Part shown: piece after piece, positions 1 through 9,722 of the stretch
Numbering within the stretch: position 1 is the first letter of the stretch
How the letters are laid out: every line of letters begins with the position of its first letter
Source of the DNA: an uncultured bacterium
GTDB taxonomy: Bacteria > Verrucomicrobiota > Verrucomicrobiia > Verrucomicrobiales > Akkermansiaceae
DNA length: 64,000 nucleotides
Direction of reading: 5' to 3'
NCBI GenBank assembly: GCA_945831585.1
Contig: CAMACY010000002.1
Location: 1 to 64,000 of the forward strand
Notes under the pieces: model-generated
What the model was told of the DNA's origin: nothing
The model's input: the letters and a program-made list of their open reading frames with translations, nothing else
The model's database searches: none
Program-made: the position numbers and the translations under genes

Positions 1-79
1 ACAAGGTGTTCTGCAACGGCTTTTCGGTGTCGCATTTGATTTTGCAACTTACAAATGTAGCTGCCGCCTCAGTTTAGTC

Positions 80-108
80 TTGCACGCTCGCGGCGGCTGT
101 GCTATAAA
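80..108 (+). promoter_or_regulatory. sigma70-like promoter for tRNA-Gln
   Basis: TTGCAC (80-85), 17-nt spacer, TATAAA (103-108), about 28 nt upstream of the tRNA 5' end. Confidence 0.65.
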
Positions 109-135
109 CGCCGCGCTGCTTCGGCGGCACCTGCG

Positions 136-209
136 TGGTCTCGTAGTGTAATGGTTAGCACCAGGGATTTTGATTCCCTTAGTCTTGGTTCGAATCCAGG
201 CGAGACTAT
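136..209 (+). tRNA. tRNA-Gln (anticodon TTG)
   Basis: Cloverleaf: acceptor TGGTCTC/GAGACTA, anticodon arm AGGGA-TTTTGAT-TCCCT, T arm GGTTCGAATCC; CCA not encoded. Confidence 0.9.
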
Positions 210-257
210 TTTCTTTGCTCTGCGCGCTGTCGTTCCCTTGCCCGTTCCGTTTTGTCT

Positions 258-1331
258 ATGGATTATGCTCCGCTGATTGAGAAACGCCGCGCGCGCTTGG
301 CCGAGCTGGAGCAGATGATGGCGCAGCCGGAGTTTTTTGCGGAGGCTCGCCGCGCGGGGGAGGCGCTGCGCGAGCGCCGCCGCATTCAGGAGTTGCTGGC
401 AGATTGGGAGCAGTGGGAGCAGGCGCAGCAACAGCTGCGGGAGAATCGCAGCCTGCTGGGCGATGAGGATGCCGCGCTGGCGGAGCTGGCTGCCGCCGAG
501 CTTGAGGAGCTGGAGCCCCGGGTGCAGACCTTGCAGGAGCGGGTGTGCTACGCTCTGCTGCCTCGCGATGCGACGGAGGAGCGCGATGCGCTTTTGGAGC
601 TGCGCGCGGGAACGGGAGGGGATGAGGCGGCGCTCTTTGCCGCCGATTTGCTGGAGATGTACCGGCGCTATGCCGAGAGCCGCGGCTGGACGATGGAGAT
701 TTTGGATGCCGCGCCTAACGCCTTGGGCGGTTTTCGCGAGGTGACGGCGCGCATCACGGGCGAGGAGGTGTTCCGCTTTCTCAAGTATGAGAGCGGGGTG
801 CATCGCGTGCAGCGCGTGCCCGCGACGGAGACGCAGGGGCGCATCCACACCTCGACGGCGACGGTGGCGGTGTTGCCCGAGGCGGAGGAGGTGGATGTGG
901 AGATTCGCCCTGAAGACCTCCGTATCGAGACCTGCCGCAGCGGTGGAGCAGGGGGGCAGCATGTGAACCGCACGGAATCCGCTGTGCAGATTTTCCACCT
1001 GCCCACGGGCATCATGGTGCGCTGCGAGCAGGAACGCTCGCAGATGAAGAACCGCGAGACGGGGATGCGCATTCTCCGCGCGCGCCTGTTCGAGATGAAG
1101 CAGCGCGAGGCGCAGCAGAGCTATTCGGCGCGGCGGCGGGCGCTCATCGGCAGCGGCGGGCGCGAGGAGAAGATTCGCACCTACAATTTTCCGCAGAACC
1201 GCATCACCGACCACCGCATCGGCTACACGGCCTACCATTTGGATCTGGTGATGTCAACGGGGGCGCTGGATGAGCTGGTGGCGCACATGCAGCGCGCCGA
1301 GATGGAGGAGCGTTTGAACGAAAGGAGCTGA
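258..1331 (+). CDS. prfA: peptide chain release factor 1
   Basis: SGGAGGQHVNRTESAVQ (GGQ motif), about 357 aa, followed by prmC; ATG at 258 rather than the TTG at 252. Confidence 0.93.
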   Translation: MDYAPLIEKRRARLAELEQMMAQPEFFAEARRAGEALRERRRIQELLADWEQWEQAQQQLRENRSLLGDEDAALAELAAAELEELEPRVQTLQERVCYALLPRDATEERDALLELRAGTGGDEAALFAADLLEMYRRYAESRGWTMEILDAAPNALGGFREVTARITGEEVFRFLKYESGVHRVQRVPATETQGRIHTSTATVAVLPEAEEVDVEIRPEDLRIETCRSGGAGGQHVNRTESAVQIFHLPTGIMVRCEQERSQMKNRETGMRILRARLFEMKQREAQQSYSARRRALIGSGGREEKIRTYNFPQNRITDHRIGYTAYHLDLVMSTGALDELVAHMQRAEMEERLNERS

Positions 1332-1333
1332 GG

Positions 1334-2233
1334 ATGAAAGTGATTCGCGAGGTGCTGCAGGGCGGCACCGCTTACCTGGAGGCGCGGGGTATCGAGGGCG
1401 CGCGCCACTCGATGCAGAGTCTGCTGGTGCATGTGCTGGGCTGTAATCGCACTTGGCTCTATCTGCACTACGAGGATCCGCTGCCGGAGGAGAAGCTGGA
1501 GCCTCTCCGTGCGCTGTTGCGCCGCCGCGGCAAGGGTGAGCCGCTGCAGCACTTGCTGGGCAGCACGGAGTTCTTCCGCCGCGAGTTCCGCACGGACGCG
1601 CGCGCCCTCATCCCCCGCCCGGAGACGGAGGAGCTGGTGGAGCTGGCCTTGCAGCGCTTGCCGAGGCGTCCGGGGCTGCGCTTGCTGGACATGGGCTGCG
1701 GCAGCGGGGTCATCGGGATTACGCTGGCGTTGGAGCTGGCAGACTGCCGCCCCACCGTGGTGATGGCGGATGTTTCGGAGGCGGCGCTGGCGCTGGCGCT
1801 GGAGAATGCGACGGCGCTGCGCGCCCGCGTGTCGACGCTGCACAGTGACCTGTTCGCGGCCTGGGATGCCCCTGTGGAGGGCTCGCTGCCCCCGGCGGAG
1901 GGCTGTTTTGAGGCGCTGCTGGCCAATTTGCCCTATGTGCCGGAGGGGGAGAGTGTGTCGGTCGAAGTGCGGCATGACCCTGCCGGGGCGCTTTATGGCG
2001 GCGCCGATGGCTTGGATGTGGTGCGTCGTTTCCTGCGCGAGGCCTTGCCGCACGCGGCGGCGGGGGCGCTCGTGATGCTGGAGGTGGGGCACGACCAGGG
2101 CGAGACGGTGCGCGCGTTGATGGAGCAGCTGGGCTACGAGCGCACGGAGCTTTTGCACGATTGCAGCGGCAAGGCTCGCTTCCCGCTGGGCTATGCGCCG
2201 AGCCGATCGGAGGAGGGGGCGGCGGATGCCTGA
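1334..2233 (+). CDS. prmC: release factor glutamine methyltransferase
   Basis: SAM motif LLDMGCGSGVIGI, NLPYVPE in place of NPPY, adjacent to prfA. Confidence 0.88.
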   Translation: MKVIREVLQGGTAYLEARGIEGARHSMQSLLVHVLGCNRTWLYLHYEDPLPEEKLEPLRALLRRRGKGEPLQHLLGSTEFFRREFRTDARALIPRPETEELVELALQRLPRRPGLRLLDMGCGSGVIGITLALELADCRPTVVMADVSEAALALALENATALRARVSTLHSDLFAAWDAPVEGSLPPAEGCFEALLANLPYVPEGESVSVEVRHDPAGALYGGADGLDVVRRFLREALPHAAAGALVMLEVGHDQGETVRALMEQLGYERTELLHDCSGKARFPLGYAPSRSEEGAADA

Positions 2234-2852
2234 GGAGTGGATGCTGTTCCCTCTGGTGAAGGGGGCGATGGCGACCGCGGCGCGTGCGGCGCGCTGGGTG
2301 CTTTGGGGCTCGGTGGCGGGCACGGCGCTTGAGGTGCTGCTGTCTTTGGCAGGACTGCCGCTGCCGGCGGTTTGTTGCGGTTTGCTGGCGGAGGCTTTGC
2401 AGGCTGTGTTGCTGCTGTTGCTGGTGCTGCTGATGATGTGGTGCCAGTGTACGCTGGCGGCGCAGCGAGGTCTGCCGCTGACGCGGGCGGCGCTGTGGTT
2501 CGCGCTACCCGCTGCGGGGGCGGATGTGGCGAATGTCTTGTTCGCGCTCGTCACGGGGCGGGTGCTGTGGGCGGGGGCGGATCTGTTGCAGCCGGTGGTG
2601 TCGGCGGTGCTGCTGCTCACGATCTTGCTCAACCTGCCCATGGTGAGCGCGGCACCGCTGCGCCTACGCGCGGCATTGGTGGGGAGCGGGCTGCTGCTAG
2701 CGGCCGTGTGGGTGTGCAACGCGCCCGGTCCCATGTTGCTGTTGCTGCTGCCGCTGAAGATCGGCCTGGCGCTGCTGCTGCACCGCCTGCTCGGCCTGCT
2801 GGCGGGGGTGGCTCCGCGCATGATCGCGCTGCCGCCCTGCGGGAGCTTATGA
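2226..2852 (+). CDS. hypothetical multi-pass membrane protein
   Basis: Several long Leu/Ala/Val segments; start overlaps prmC stop. Confidence 0.6.
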   Translation: MPEEWMLFPLVKGAMATAARAARWVLWGSVAGTALEVLLSLAGLPLPAVCCGLLAEALQAVLLLLLVLLMMWCQCTLAAQRGLPLTRAALWFALPAAGADVANVLFALVTGRVLWAGADLLQPVVSAVLLLTILLNLPMVSAAPLRLRAALVGSGLLLAAVWVCNAPGPMLLLLLPLKIGLALLLHRLLGLLAGVAPRMIALPPCGSL

Positions 2853-3764
2853 ATGGTCTTTGCGCCCGCGGGGGTGGTAGCGCTGCACGATGCTCATCAG
2901 GCGCTTGCTGTCCACATGGGTGTAGATTTGGGTGGTGGCTAGGTCGGCATGCCCCAGCATGTCCTGAATGGCGCGCAAATCGGCGCCGTTCTCCAGCAGG
3001 TGCGTCGCAAAGGAATGCCGCAGGAGGTGGGGGTAGACGTTTTCGGGCAGCCCGGCCTCGGCGGCGCGCTGCTTGATGATTTGCCGCACGCGCTCGCGGG
3101 TGAGCGCTGTGCCGCGCTCGGAGAGGAAGAGCTCATCGGCTCGCTTGCCGCGGCGCTGCAGTAGGGGACGCGCCGCGCGCAGGTACTGCGCCAGTGCCGC
3201 TGCTGCTGCCTCGCCGAAGGGCACATAGCGCGTCTTGTTCCCCTTGCCCGTGATGCGCAGGAAACGCTCATCCCAGTCCACGCGGTCGGCGTGCAGAGCC
3301 GTTAGCTCGCTGACGCGCAGCCCGCTGCTGTAGAGCAGCTCCAGCAGCGCCCGATCGCGCGCGCCGAAGGGCAGCTCCTGCGGATCCACGGAATCCAGCA
3401 GTTGCCCCACGTGCTCAGCCGACAGCGTCTCGGGCACGGAGCGCTCCGCGCGCGGGCTCGCCATGAGGGTCGCCGGGTCGGTGGGCAGCAAGCCCTCCGC
3501 CGCCAGATAGCGGAAGAATATCCGCAGGTGCACCATGGTCACCCGTGCCGAGGAATCGGCAAACGCCGCCTCGTGCATGTTGCGGCGGTAGGCGGTCAAA
3601 TCCTCCGTGCGCACGCGTTCGAGAGCGAGCTCGCGGTCGCCGCACCACCGCCCAAAGCGCGTGAGCGACTGCGCCACCGAGGCGCGGTAGTGCGCGCTGA
3701 GCCCCCGCTCGGCGGTCAGGTAGTGCAGGAAAGACTCCTGCGCGTCGTGGAAGCTCTCGGGCAT
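2847..3764 (-). CDS. tyrosine recombinase XerC/XerD family
   Basis: Core-binding N-terminus, then LLYSSGLRVSELTALH, HLLRHSFATHLLENGADLRAIQDMLGHADLATTQIYTHV. Confidence 0.92.
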   Translation of the reverse strand: MPESFHDAQESFLHYLTAERGLSAHYRASVAQSLTRFGRWCGDRELALERVRTEDLTAYRRNMHEAAFADSSARVTMVHLRIFFRYLAAEGLLPTDPATLMASPRAERSVPETLSAEHVGQLLDSVDPQELPFGARDRALLELLYSSGLRVSELTALHADRVDWDERFLRITGKGNKTRYVPFGEAAAAALAQYLRAARPLLQRRGKRADELFLSERGTALTRERVRQIIKQRAAEAGLPENVYPHLLRHSFATHLLENGADLRAIQDMLGHADLATTQIYTHVDSKRLMSIVQRYHPRGRKDHS

Positions 3765-4408
3765 CAGCGCCCGCTCCCGGCGGGTTCGGGCAGGGGCTCG
3801 GCGGCGGGATCCGGCAGGGGAGCGGCAGGCAGTTCGTGCCCCTGTTGCAGTGCTTCCTTACGCTGCTGGAACTCGCTGTTGCTCTCCGATTTCTTGCTGA
3901 CGACCACCACCGTGCGTCCGGCTGTATTCGTCATGAGGGTTTGGTCGGCATCCAGCTGCACCGTGTCGGGTTGGTTGGTGGCGTCCACCCAGCCCTCGGG
4001 TCCGGGAGTTTCGCCCTCCGGCAGGGTGGAGACCAGCTTGACGGGATTCACCAAATCGCTTTCGCGCAGGAAGCCCTTGCTGCCTTCGTCGAGCTTGACA
4101 AAGTAATAGAGCCCTTCGCAGGAGATGATGGTCGCCTTTTCGCAGGCGACCATCCTGCCCGTGGCATGCTCGTTGGTATCTGGGTTGCGGTTGAAGAGGT
4201 ACACCTTGCCCTCTTGCACCTCCAGCTCCTCGCCGGGGGCGTACGCCCCCTCCTGCACCAGGCGGTTGCGCTGCGCCTCGCGCGCGGCGCCCATGCCCGG
4301 GGCATCCAGAGCGGAGGCCTCGTTGAGATATTCGGGATGATATTCGCCCGGGGTGCAGCTGCACAGGAGCACCGGGACGAGGGCGGGGAGGAAGAAAAGA
4401 GCTTTCAT
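3764..4408 (-). CDS. putative lipoprotein
   Basis: Signal and lipobox MKALFFLPALVPVLLCSC; stop overlaps xer start. Confidence 0.65.
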   Translation of the reverse strand: MKALFFLPALVPVLLCSCTPGEYHPEYLNEASALDAPGMGAAREAQRNRLVQEGAYAPGEELEVQEGKVYLFNRNPDTNEHATGRMVACEKATIISCEGLYYFVKLDEGSKGFLRESDLVNPVKLVSTLPEGETPGPEGWVDATNQPDTVQLDADQTLMTNTAGRTVVVVSKKSESNSEFQQRKEALQQGHELPAAPLPDPAAEPLPEPAGSGR

Positions 4409-4418
4409 GCTACGCTCC

Positions 4419-4447
4419 ATTCTAGCGTAGGAGAGCTTCCTTTTCAA
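4419..4447 (-). promoter_or_regulatory. promoter TTGAAA-N17-TAGAAT, 10 nt before ATG
   Basis: Read on minus strand upstream of the lipoprotein ATG at 4408. Confidence 0.65.
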
Positions 4448-4580
4448 GCGATATGCATGACATGTTGAGCCGGGGAGCCTTGCCGCGCAACGCCACATGG
4501 GCGTTGCGCCACCCGCAAGGAATCCGATGCCCCGGGGTAGGCTCGCCCAGCGAGCGGAAAAGGTGTCTCCTTCGCGGCGT

Positions 4581-6314
4581 TTATTGTTGAGGCAACACGC
4601 TCTTCGGCTCATCTGAGGCGGTGGCCTGCGCCTTGAGTTCGCCGAAGAATTGGCGGCGGGCACCTTGGCGCGTGAGGTTCACCTGCTCTTCGGTGGCACC
4701 GTGCACGCGCAGCACGCGCGACAGCATGGCAAAGGCCACCTCGGCCTCACCGGAGTACACCTCTTGCACCCCCGAGCGCCGCAGCTCCACGGCGTTGCGG
4801 ATGTAGGTGGTGTGCGCCATCACGTAGATGTCCGGGTTGAGCGCCTTGGCCGCCTCGGAGATTTGCAGGGCGGGAGCCGCCGGCGCGGTGATGATGATGC
4901 CCACAGCTTTTTCCACCCCCGCCGCGCTCAGGATGGCGCGTCGACGGGCATCGCCGAGCAGGGCTGGGATGCCCGCCTTGGCCAGGCGGTTGACGGTGTC
5001 GATGTTCATCTCGACGACCACCACGTCGATGTTGAAGCGGCGCAGGTGGGTGCCGAGTAGCTCGCCCGTGGGGCCGTAGCCCACGAGGATGATGCGGTCG
5101 CGTAGTTCACCGGGCGGCGGCACGCTGCCCTCCACCGGGCGCTGGCCGATGCCGCGCGCCTCCAGCCGATTGACGATGCTCGGTACAAAGCGGTAGAGCG
5201 CGGCGTTAAGCACGATGGTGCAGATTGCAACCCCCGTGATAACATTGGCCGCCTCGGCGGGCAGCATCTTGTAGGTGCCGGCGATGAGGGTCGCCAGAAT
5301 GAAGGAAAATTCGCCGATTTGCGAGAGCGAGCCGCCCACCATGGCCGCCAGACGCAGGGGCTTGCCCTGCAGGTGCATGACGAAGCAGGCGCCCAGCGGC
5401 TTCATGCTGAAGCAGATGAAGAAGGTCGCCAGCGCGAGCGCCCAGTGCTCCAGCATGCCGGCGGGCTTGAAGCCCAGCCCCACGGAGACAAAGAAGAGCA
5501 CGGCGAAGGCATCGCGCATGGGCAGCGCATCGCTCGCCGCGCGGCTGGCGAAACGGCTTTGCCCCACAATCATGCCCGAGAGAAAGGCACCGAACTCCAT
5601 GCTGGCGTTGAACACGGCAGAGGAGACGACGGCGATGCCAAGCGCGCAGACCAGCACCGCGAGGGTGAAGAGCTCGCCGCTGCCGCTGCGCGAGATGGCG
5701 GTGAGCGTCTTGGTAATCAGGCTGCGCCCCGGCAGCGACATGAGCGCAATGAGCAGCACCAGCTTGAGCGCCATCATGCCCAGCGCGGGCGCGAGCGCCT
5801 GCCCGCTGAACACCGCCGGCAGCAGCACGAGCAGCACAATCGTGAAAATATCCTCGCAGACCAACCAGCCCAACGCCGTATGCCCTGCCGGGGTGTGGAA
5901 CACCTTGTTGTCCGTCAGCACGCGCGTGAGTACCACCGTGGAGCTCACGCAGATGCACAGCCCGTACATCAGCCCGTTGAGCCAGCCATGCTCGCCCATG
6001 CCCAGCAGGTAAAAGGCCAGCATGCCCAGCGAGGTGATGAGCGTCATGCAGAACAGCGAGCCCGGCACCGCCACCTTCTGCACCGCCAGCAAATCCTTGA
6101 AGTGGAACTGCAAGCCCACGCCGAAGAGCAGGAGAATGACGCCGATGTGCGAGAACTCCGCCACCATCTGCTCATCAATGGCGGTGCCGCTCCAGGGCTG
6201 TGCCGCCAGCATGCCGGCGACCAAATAGCCCACCAGCGGGGAAAGCCTCAGGCGCTGCGCGAGCATACCCAGCAGCAGCGCGAGCGTCAGGGCAATGGCA
6301 AGGGTGGCGATCAT
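4581..6314 (-). CDS. monovalent cation:proton antiporter-2 (KefB/RosB-like) with C-terminal RCK/TrkA-N domain
   Basis: Multi-TM Na/H exchanger region then RIILVGYGPTGELLGTHLRRFNIDVVVVEMN. Confidence 0.85.
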   Translation of the reverse strand: MIATLAIALTLALLLGMLAQRLRLSPLVGYLVAGMLAAQPWSGTAIDEQMVAEFSHIGVILLLFGVGLQFHFKDLLAVQKVAVPGSLFCMTLITSLGMLAFYLLGMGEHGWLNGLMYGLCICVSSTVVLTRVLTDNKVFHTPAGHTALGWLVCEDIFTIVLLVLLPAVFSGQALAPALGMMALKLVLLIALMSLPGRSLITKTLTAISRSGSGELFTLAVLVCALGIAVVSSAVFNASMEFGAFLSGMIVGQSRFASRAASDALPMRDAFAVLFFVSVGLGFKPAGMLEHWALALATFFICFSMKPLGACFVMHLQGKPLRLAAMVGGSLSQIGEFSFILATLIAGTYKMLPAEAANVITGVAICTIVLNAALYRFVPSIVNRLEARGIGQRPVEGSVPPPGELRDRIILVGYGPTGELLGTHLRRFNIDVVVVEMNIDTVNRLAKAGIPALLGDARRRAILSAAGVEKAVGIIITAPAAPALQISEAAKALNPDIYVMAHTTYIRNAVELRRSGVQEVYSGEAEVAFAMLSRVLRVHGATEEQVNLTRQGARRQFFGELKAQATASDEPKSVLPQQ

Positions 6315-6350
6315 CGCGGTGTGTGGGGGATTGGGTGGTTTGCGGGAAAC

Positions 6351-7676
6351 TCAGGCCAGCACGCGCGCCCACAGCACCTTGAGGTAGCGTCCCTCGGGGT
6401 AGGTGGACAGGAAGGGGTGATCCCAGCCCGGCCCGCTCATGGCGAGGATTTGCAGGCGGCGACCCAGCCGCTGCGCCGCCTTGATGACCACCTTCTCAAA
6501 CTCTGCGGGTGCCAGCAGTCCGCTGCAGGAGCAGGTGACGAAGAGCCCGCCGCGCCGCACGCACTGCAAGCCCAGCAGGTTGAGGTCGTGGTACTTCCTG
6601 AGTCCCTCCTCCTTCTCCTCATCGCGCCCGAGTACGAATTTGGGCGGGTCGAGCAGCACCACATCGAACTGCCGCCCGTTGCGCACCATCTGGCGCGCGT
6701 AGACAAAAGCATCGGCATGCACAAAATCGATGCGGCGCGCGCCCTGCAAGCCGTTGATGTTCGCATTGCGCTTGGCCATCTCGATGGCCTTCTCGTCCAA
6801 ATCCACCGCTGTGACCTCGCCCGCCTGCCCCTTGAGCTTGGCATAAATCGAAAAACCGCCCGAATAGCAGCAGAGATCCAGCAGCGACTTGCCCGCCACC
6901 AGCTGCGCCAGCCGCTCGCGGTTGTCGCGCTGGTCGCAGAAGAAGCCCGTCTTGTGCCCCTTGTCGAAATCCACCTCGAACTGCACGCCGTTCTCGGCAA
7001 TGCGCACCCGGTGCACGGGGGTGCTCCCGGGGCACTGCGCGGGGTCGATGCCCTCCATGCGCGCCACGCCCTCATCCACGCTGATGTGGTGGCGCTTGGT
7101 GCCGCAGAGCTCGTGGAGCAGCGGCAACCATTCCGGCAGGCGCAGCCACACCCCCAAACAGCTCACCTCCAAGCTCAGCACATCGCCGTAGCGGTCGCAA
7201 ATCAGCCCGCCCAGCCCGTCGGAATCGCCGTGCACCACGCGGTAGGCCGAGGTGGCGGCATCGAGCGCGCAATCCTCGCGCCGCCAAGCGACGGCGCGGC
7301 GCAGCGCCTCGCGCAGATCCTCCTCCGTCAGCGGCTCGCTGCCGTGGCGCAGCATGCGCAGCGGCGTGCGGCTGCGCGGGTTCCAAAAACCGCCGCCGAA
7401 GAGCTCGCCGTTCTTGTCGTACACATGAATCAGCCCCCCCGCGACGGCATCGGGGCTCACCGCCCCCAGCATGCGCGGAAACACCGCTGGATTGTAGGTA
7501 AAATACTTCAACTGCACCCAAGGGCGCAGCCAGTGCTCGCTCCCCTCGGGAGCATCGCCCCCCTGATAGGCGCGCGGGGCAGAAGCGGCAGGGTGTTTGC
7601 CCGCCGTTCGGCGGGCGGGAGCCCCCCGACGGGGAGCCTGCGGGCGCGGGGAAGCCTGATGTTCGGGGGCACTCAC
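6351..7676 (-). CDS. class I SAM-dependent rRNA methyltransferase (RlmI-like)
   Basis: LLDLCCYSGGFSIYAKL, VVLLDPPKF; GTG start at 7676 preferred because a promoter lies directly upstream and would fall inside the listed ORF. Confidence 0.83.
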   Translation of the reverse strand: MSAPEHQASPRPQAPRRGAPARRTAGKHPAASAPRAYQGGDAPEGSEHWLRPWVQLKYFTYNPAVFPRMLGAVSPDAVAGGLIHVYDKNGELFGGGFWNPRSRTPLRMLRHGSEPLTEEDLREALRRAVAWRREDCALDAATSAYRVVHGDSDGLGGLICDRYGDVLSLEVSCLGVWLRLPEWLPLLHELCGTKRHHISVDEGVARMEGIDPAQCPGSTPVHRVRIAENGVQFEVDFDKGHKTGFFCDQRDNRERLAQLVAGKSLLDLCCYSGGFSIYAKLKGQAGEVTAVDLDEKAIEMAKRNANINGLQGARRIDFVHADAFVYARQMVRNGRQFDVVLLDPPKFVLGRDEEKEEGLRKYHDLNLLGLQCVRRGGLFVTCSCSGLLAPAEFEKVVIKAAQRLGRRLQILAMSGPGWDHPFLSTYPEGRYLKVLWARVLA

Positions 7677-7682
7677 GCGCCC

Positions 7683-7711
7683 ATTGTAAGCCGTAGAACG
7701 CCGCTTGTCAA
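7683..7711 (-). promoter_or_regulatory. promoter TTGACA-N17-TACAAT, 6 nt before GTG
   Basis: Minus-strand TTGACAAGCGGCGTTCTACGGCTTACAATGGGCGCGTG. Confidence 0.75.
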
Positions 7712-7861
7712 ACATCCTTTGGAACAATGTTGCACCGCATCCTATCGCGCGACCGCGCCGCGCGGAAACAGCCCCGCTTTTTGGGACAGCACGCATTTTG
7801 GGCTCGCTTTTTGGGGGAGAACATGGCAGACTGAGCAGGAACAGCAGAGCAGTTTTCGGAT

Positions 7862-8590
7862 ATGAGCAGCGACACTAGGCCGGTTTATACGCGTATCTTG
7901 TTGAAATTGAGCGGGGAGGCTCTTCGTGCCCCCGGGAGTCGCGACAACATCTCGCCCGAGATTGTCGCGCGCATCGCCAACGAGATTGCCGAGGCCACGC
8001 GCAAAGCGCCGCTGCAGATCGCCATCGTGGTGGGCGGCGGCAACATTTGGCGCGGGGCCAAGGCCAGCGTGCGCGGCATGGATCGCCCCACGGCAGACTA
8101 TGTGGGTATGCTCGCGACGGTGATGAATGCACTGTCCATCTGCTCGGCGGTGCAGGAGGCGGGCGTGCCCGCCCACGTGCTGAGCGCCATCGAGATGAAG
8201 AACGTGGCCGAGCCCTATGTGCGCAACACGGCGCGCGCTTACCTGCGCGCCGGGCATGTGGTCGTGTTCGCCGCCGGCACGGGCAATCCCTTCTTCAGTA
8301 CCGACACGGGGGCGGCGCTGCGCGCCTGCGAAATCAACGCCGAAGTGGTGATGAAGGCCACCAGTGTGGACGGTGTGTACACCGCAGATCCCAAGCTCGA
8401 CCCCGCCGCCACCCGCTTTGACACCATTTCCTACGAAGAGTGCATCGCCCGCAACCTCAAGGTGATGGATCAGACCGCTTTCACCCTGTGCAAGGATAAC
8501 CGCAAGCCCATCATGGTGTTCGACATGCACCGCAGCGGCAACATTACCCGCGCGCTGCTGGGTGAAACCATCGGCACCATCATCAGCTGA
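7862..8590 (+). CDS. pyrH: UMP kinase
   Basis: RILLKLSGEAL, VVGGGNIWRG, DYVGMLATVMNAL; followed by frr. Confidence 0.95.
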   Translation: MSSDTRPVYTRILLKLSGEALRAPGSRDNISPEIVARIANEIAEATRKAPLQIAIVVGGGNIWRGAKASVRGMDRPTADYVGMLATVMNALSICSAVQEAGVPAHVLSAIEMKNVAEPYVRNTARAYLRAGHVVVFAAGTGNPFFSTDTGAALRACEINAEVVMKATSVDGVYTADPKLDPAATRFDTISYEECIARNLKVMDQTAFTLCKDNRKPIMVFDMHRSGNITRALLGETIGTIIS

Positions 8591-8617
8591 CCCGTTTCTC
8601 TAACACATCACACAACA

Positions 8618-9184
8618 ATGGACGCAGAAGAACTCTTGCTCGAGGTCGAATCCGCCATGGACGAGGCCTTGGAGCACCTCGACACCGACCTCGCCGGCGT
8701 GCGCACGGGGAAAGCCTCCCCCTCGCTCGTGGACAATATGGATATCTATGTGGCCTCCTACGGCACGAATATGAAGCTCAAGAGCCTTGCCGTGGTCTCC
8801 ACGCCCGATGCCCGCTCCATCCTCATCCAACCCTTTGACCCCGGCACCCTGAACGACATCAAGAAAGCCATCGCCGAGAGCAAGCTCAACCTCAACCCCA
8901 TCATCGACGCTCGCTCCGTGCGCCTGCCGATTCCTGAGCTCTCGGGCGAGCGCCGCAAGGAGCTTTGCAAGTATGTCAAGAGCCAGGGCGAGGACACCAA
9001 GGTGCGCGTGCGCGCCGCCCGCAAGCACGGCATGGACGGCGTGAAGAAGCTCAAGGCCGACAACGTCATCACCGAGGATGACGTGCGCCGTCTGGAAGAA
9101 AAAGTCCAGAAGCTGACGGACAAGTATGTCAAAACGGTGGACGAGAAGCTCGCCGCCAAGGAAAAGGAAATCATGACGGTGTAA
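8618..9184 (+). CDS. frr: ribosome recycling factor
   Basis: VRTGKASPSLVD, IPELSGERRKELCKYVKS, about 188 aa. Confidence 0.95.
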   Translation: MDAEELLLEVESAMDEALEHLDTDLAGVRTGKASPSLVDNMDIYVASYGTNMKLKSLAVVSTPDARSILIQPFDPGTLNDIKKAIAESKLNLNPIIDARSVRLPIPELSGERRKELCKYVKSQGEDTKVRVRAARKHGMDGVKKLKADNVITEDDVRRLEEKVQKLTDKYVKTVDEKLAAKEKEIMTV

Positions 9185-9215
9185 GCTACGCTTCATCTTA
9201 ACCAATTGTCTTGTT

Positions 9216-9536
9216 ATGAGTACTCCCAGCACGAATGTCTTGGCATCGGGAATCGAAATCATCGGTTCCATCCGCTTCCAGAACGACATGCATATCGACG
9301 GCAAAATCGAAGGCGAAATCCTGTCGGATTCCGGCAAGGTGACCATCGGTGAAATGGCCAACATCAAGGGCGATATCCACGCGGGTGAGGTGCACATCTA
9401 CGGCCATGTGGACGGCAATGTCCGCAGCGAGCGCTGCCATCTCAAGGGGCGCGCCGCCGTTGCTGGCGACATCACCACCGGCGTCCTTTCCATGGAGGAA
9501 GGGGTGCGCCTGTCCGGCCGCGCCGAAATCGGTTAA
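9216..9536 (+). CDS. bactofilin family protein
   Basis: IGSIRFQNDMHIDGKIEGEILSDSGKVTIGEMANIKGDIHAGEVHIYGHVDGNV beta-helix repeats. Confidence 0.9.
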   Translation: MSTPSTNVLASGIEIIGSIRFQNDMHIDGKIEGEILSDSGKVTIGEMANIKGDIHAGEVHIYGHVDGNVRSERCHLKGRAAVAGDITTGVLSMEEGVRLSGRAEIG

Positions 9537-9558
9537 GCCCCGTCGCTACGCTGTTTTG

Positions 9559-9601
9559 CAAGCCACCATGCATGGCCGCTCCGGCCGTGCATGGTGGCTT
9601 G
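9559..9601 (+). terminator. 19-bp hairpin after the pyrH-frr-bactofilin cluster
   Basis: CAAGCCACCATGCATGGCC / GGCCGTGCATGGTGGCTTG, one U-G wobble; weak U-tract. Confidence 0.5.
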
Positions 9602-9722
9602 TCGTGTGATGGTGGCGCGCGCCTGCGGGCGGGGGAGGGGGAGCGCTTCGGGATTCTGTGCGGGCGGGGCAATGCACGCTTGCATGCGCGGGCGGCATTT
9701 GCTAATATCGCCTCAGCACGCC

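Noticed and set aside
2847-3764. Xer recombinase as a mobile-element integrase
   Set aside because: No att repeats, phage or cargo genes nearby and it is in a housekeeping context; more likely chromosomal XerC/XerD
5319-7865. 848-aa plus-strand ORF
   Set aside because: Antisense to the cation antiporter and RlmI-like methyltransferase; low-complexity His/Gln/Arg-rich
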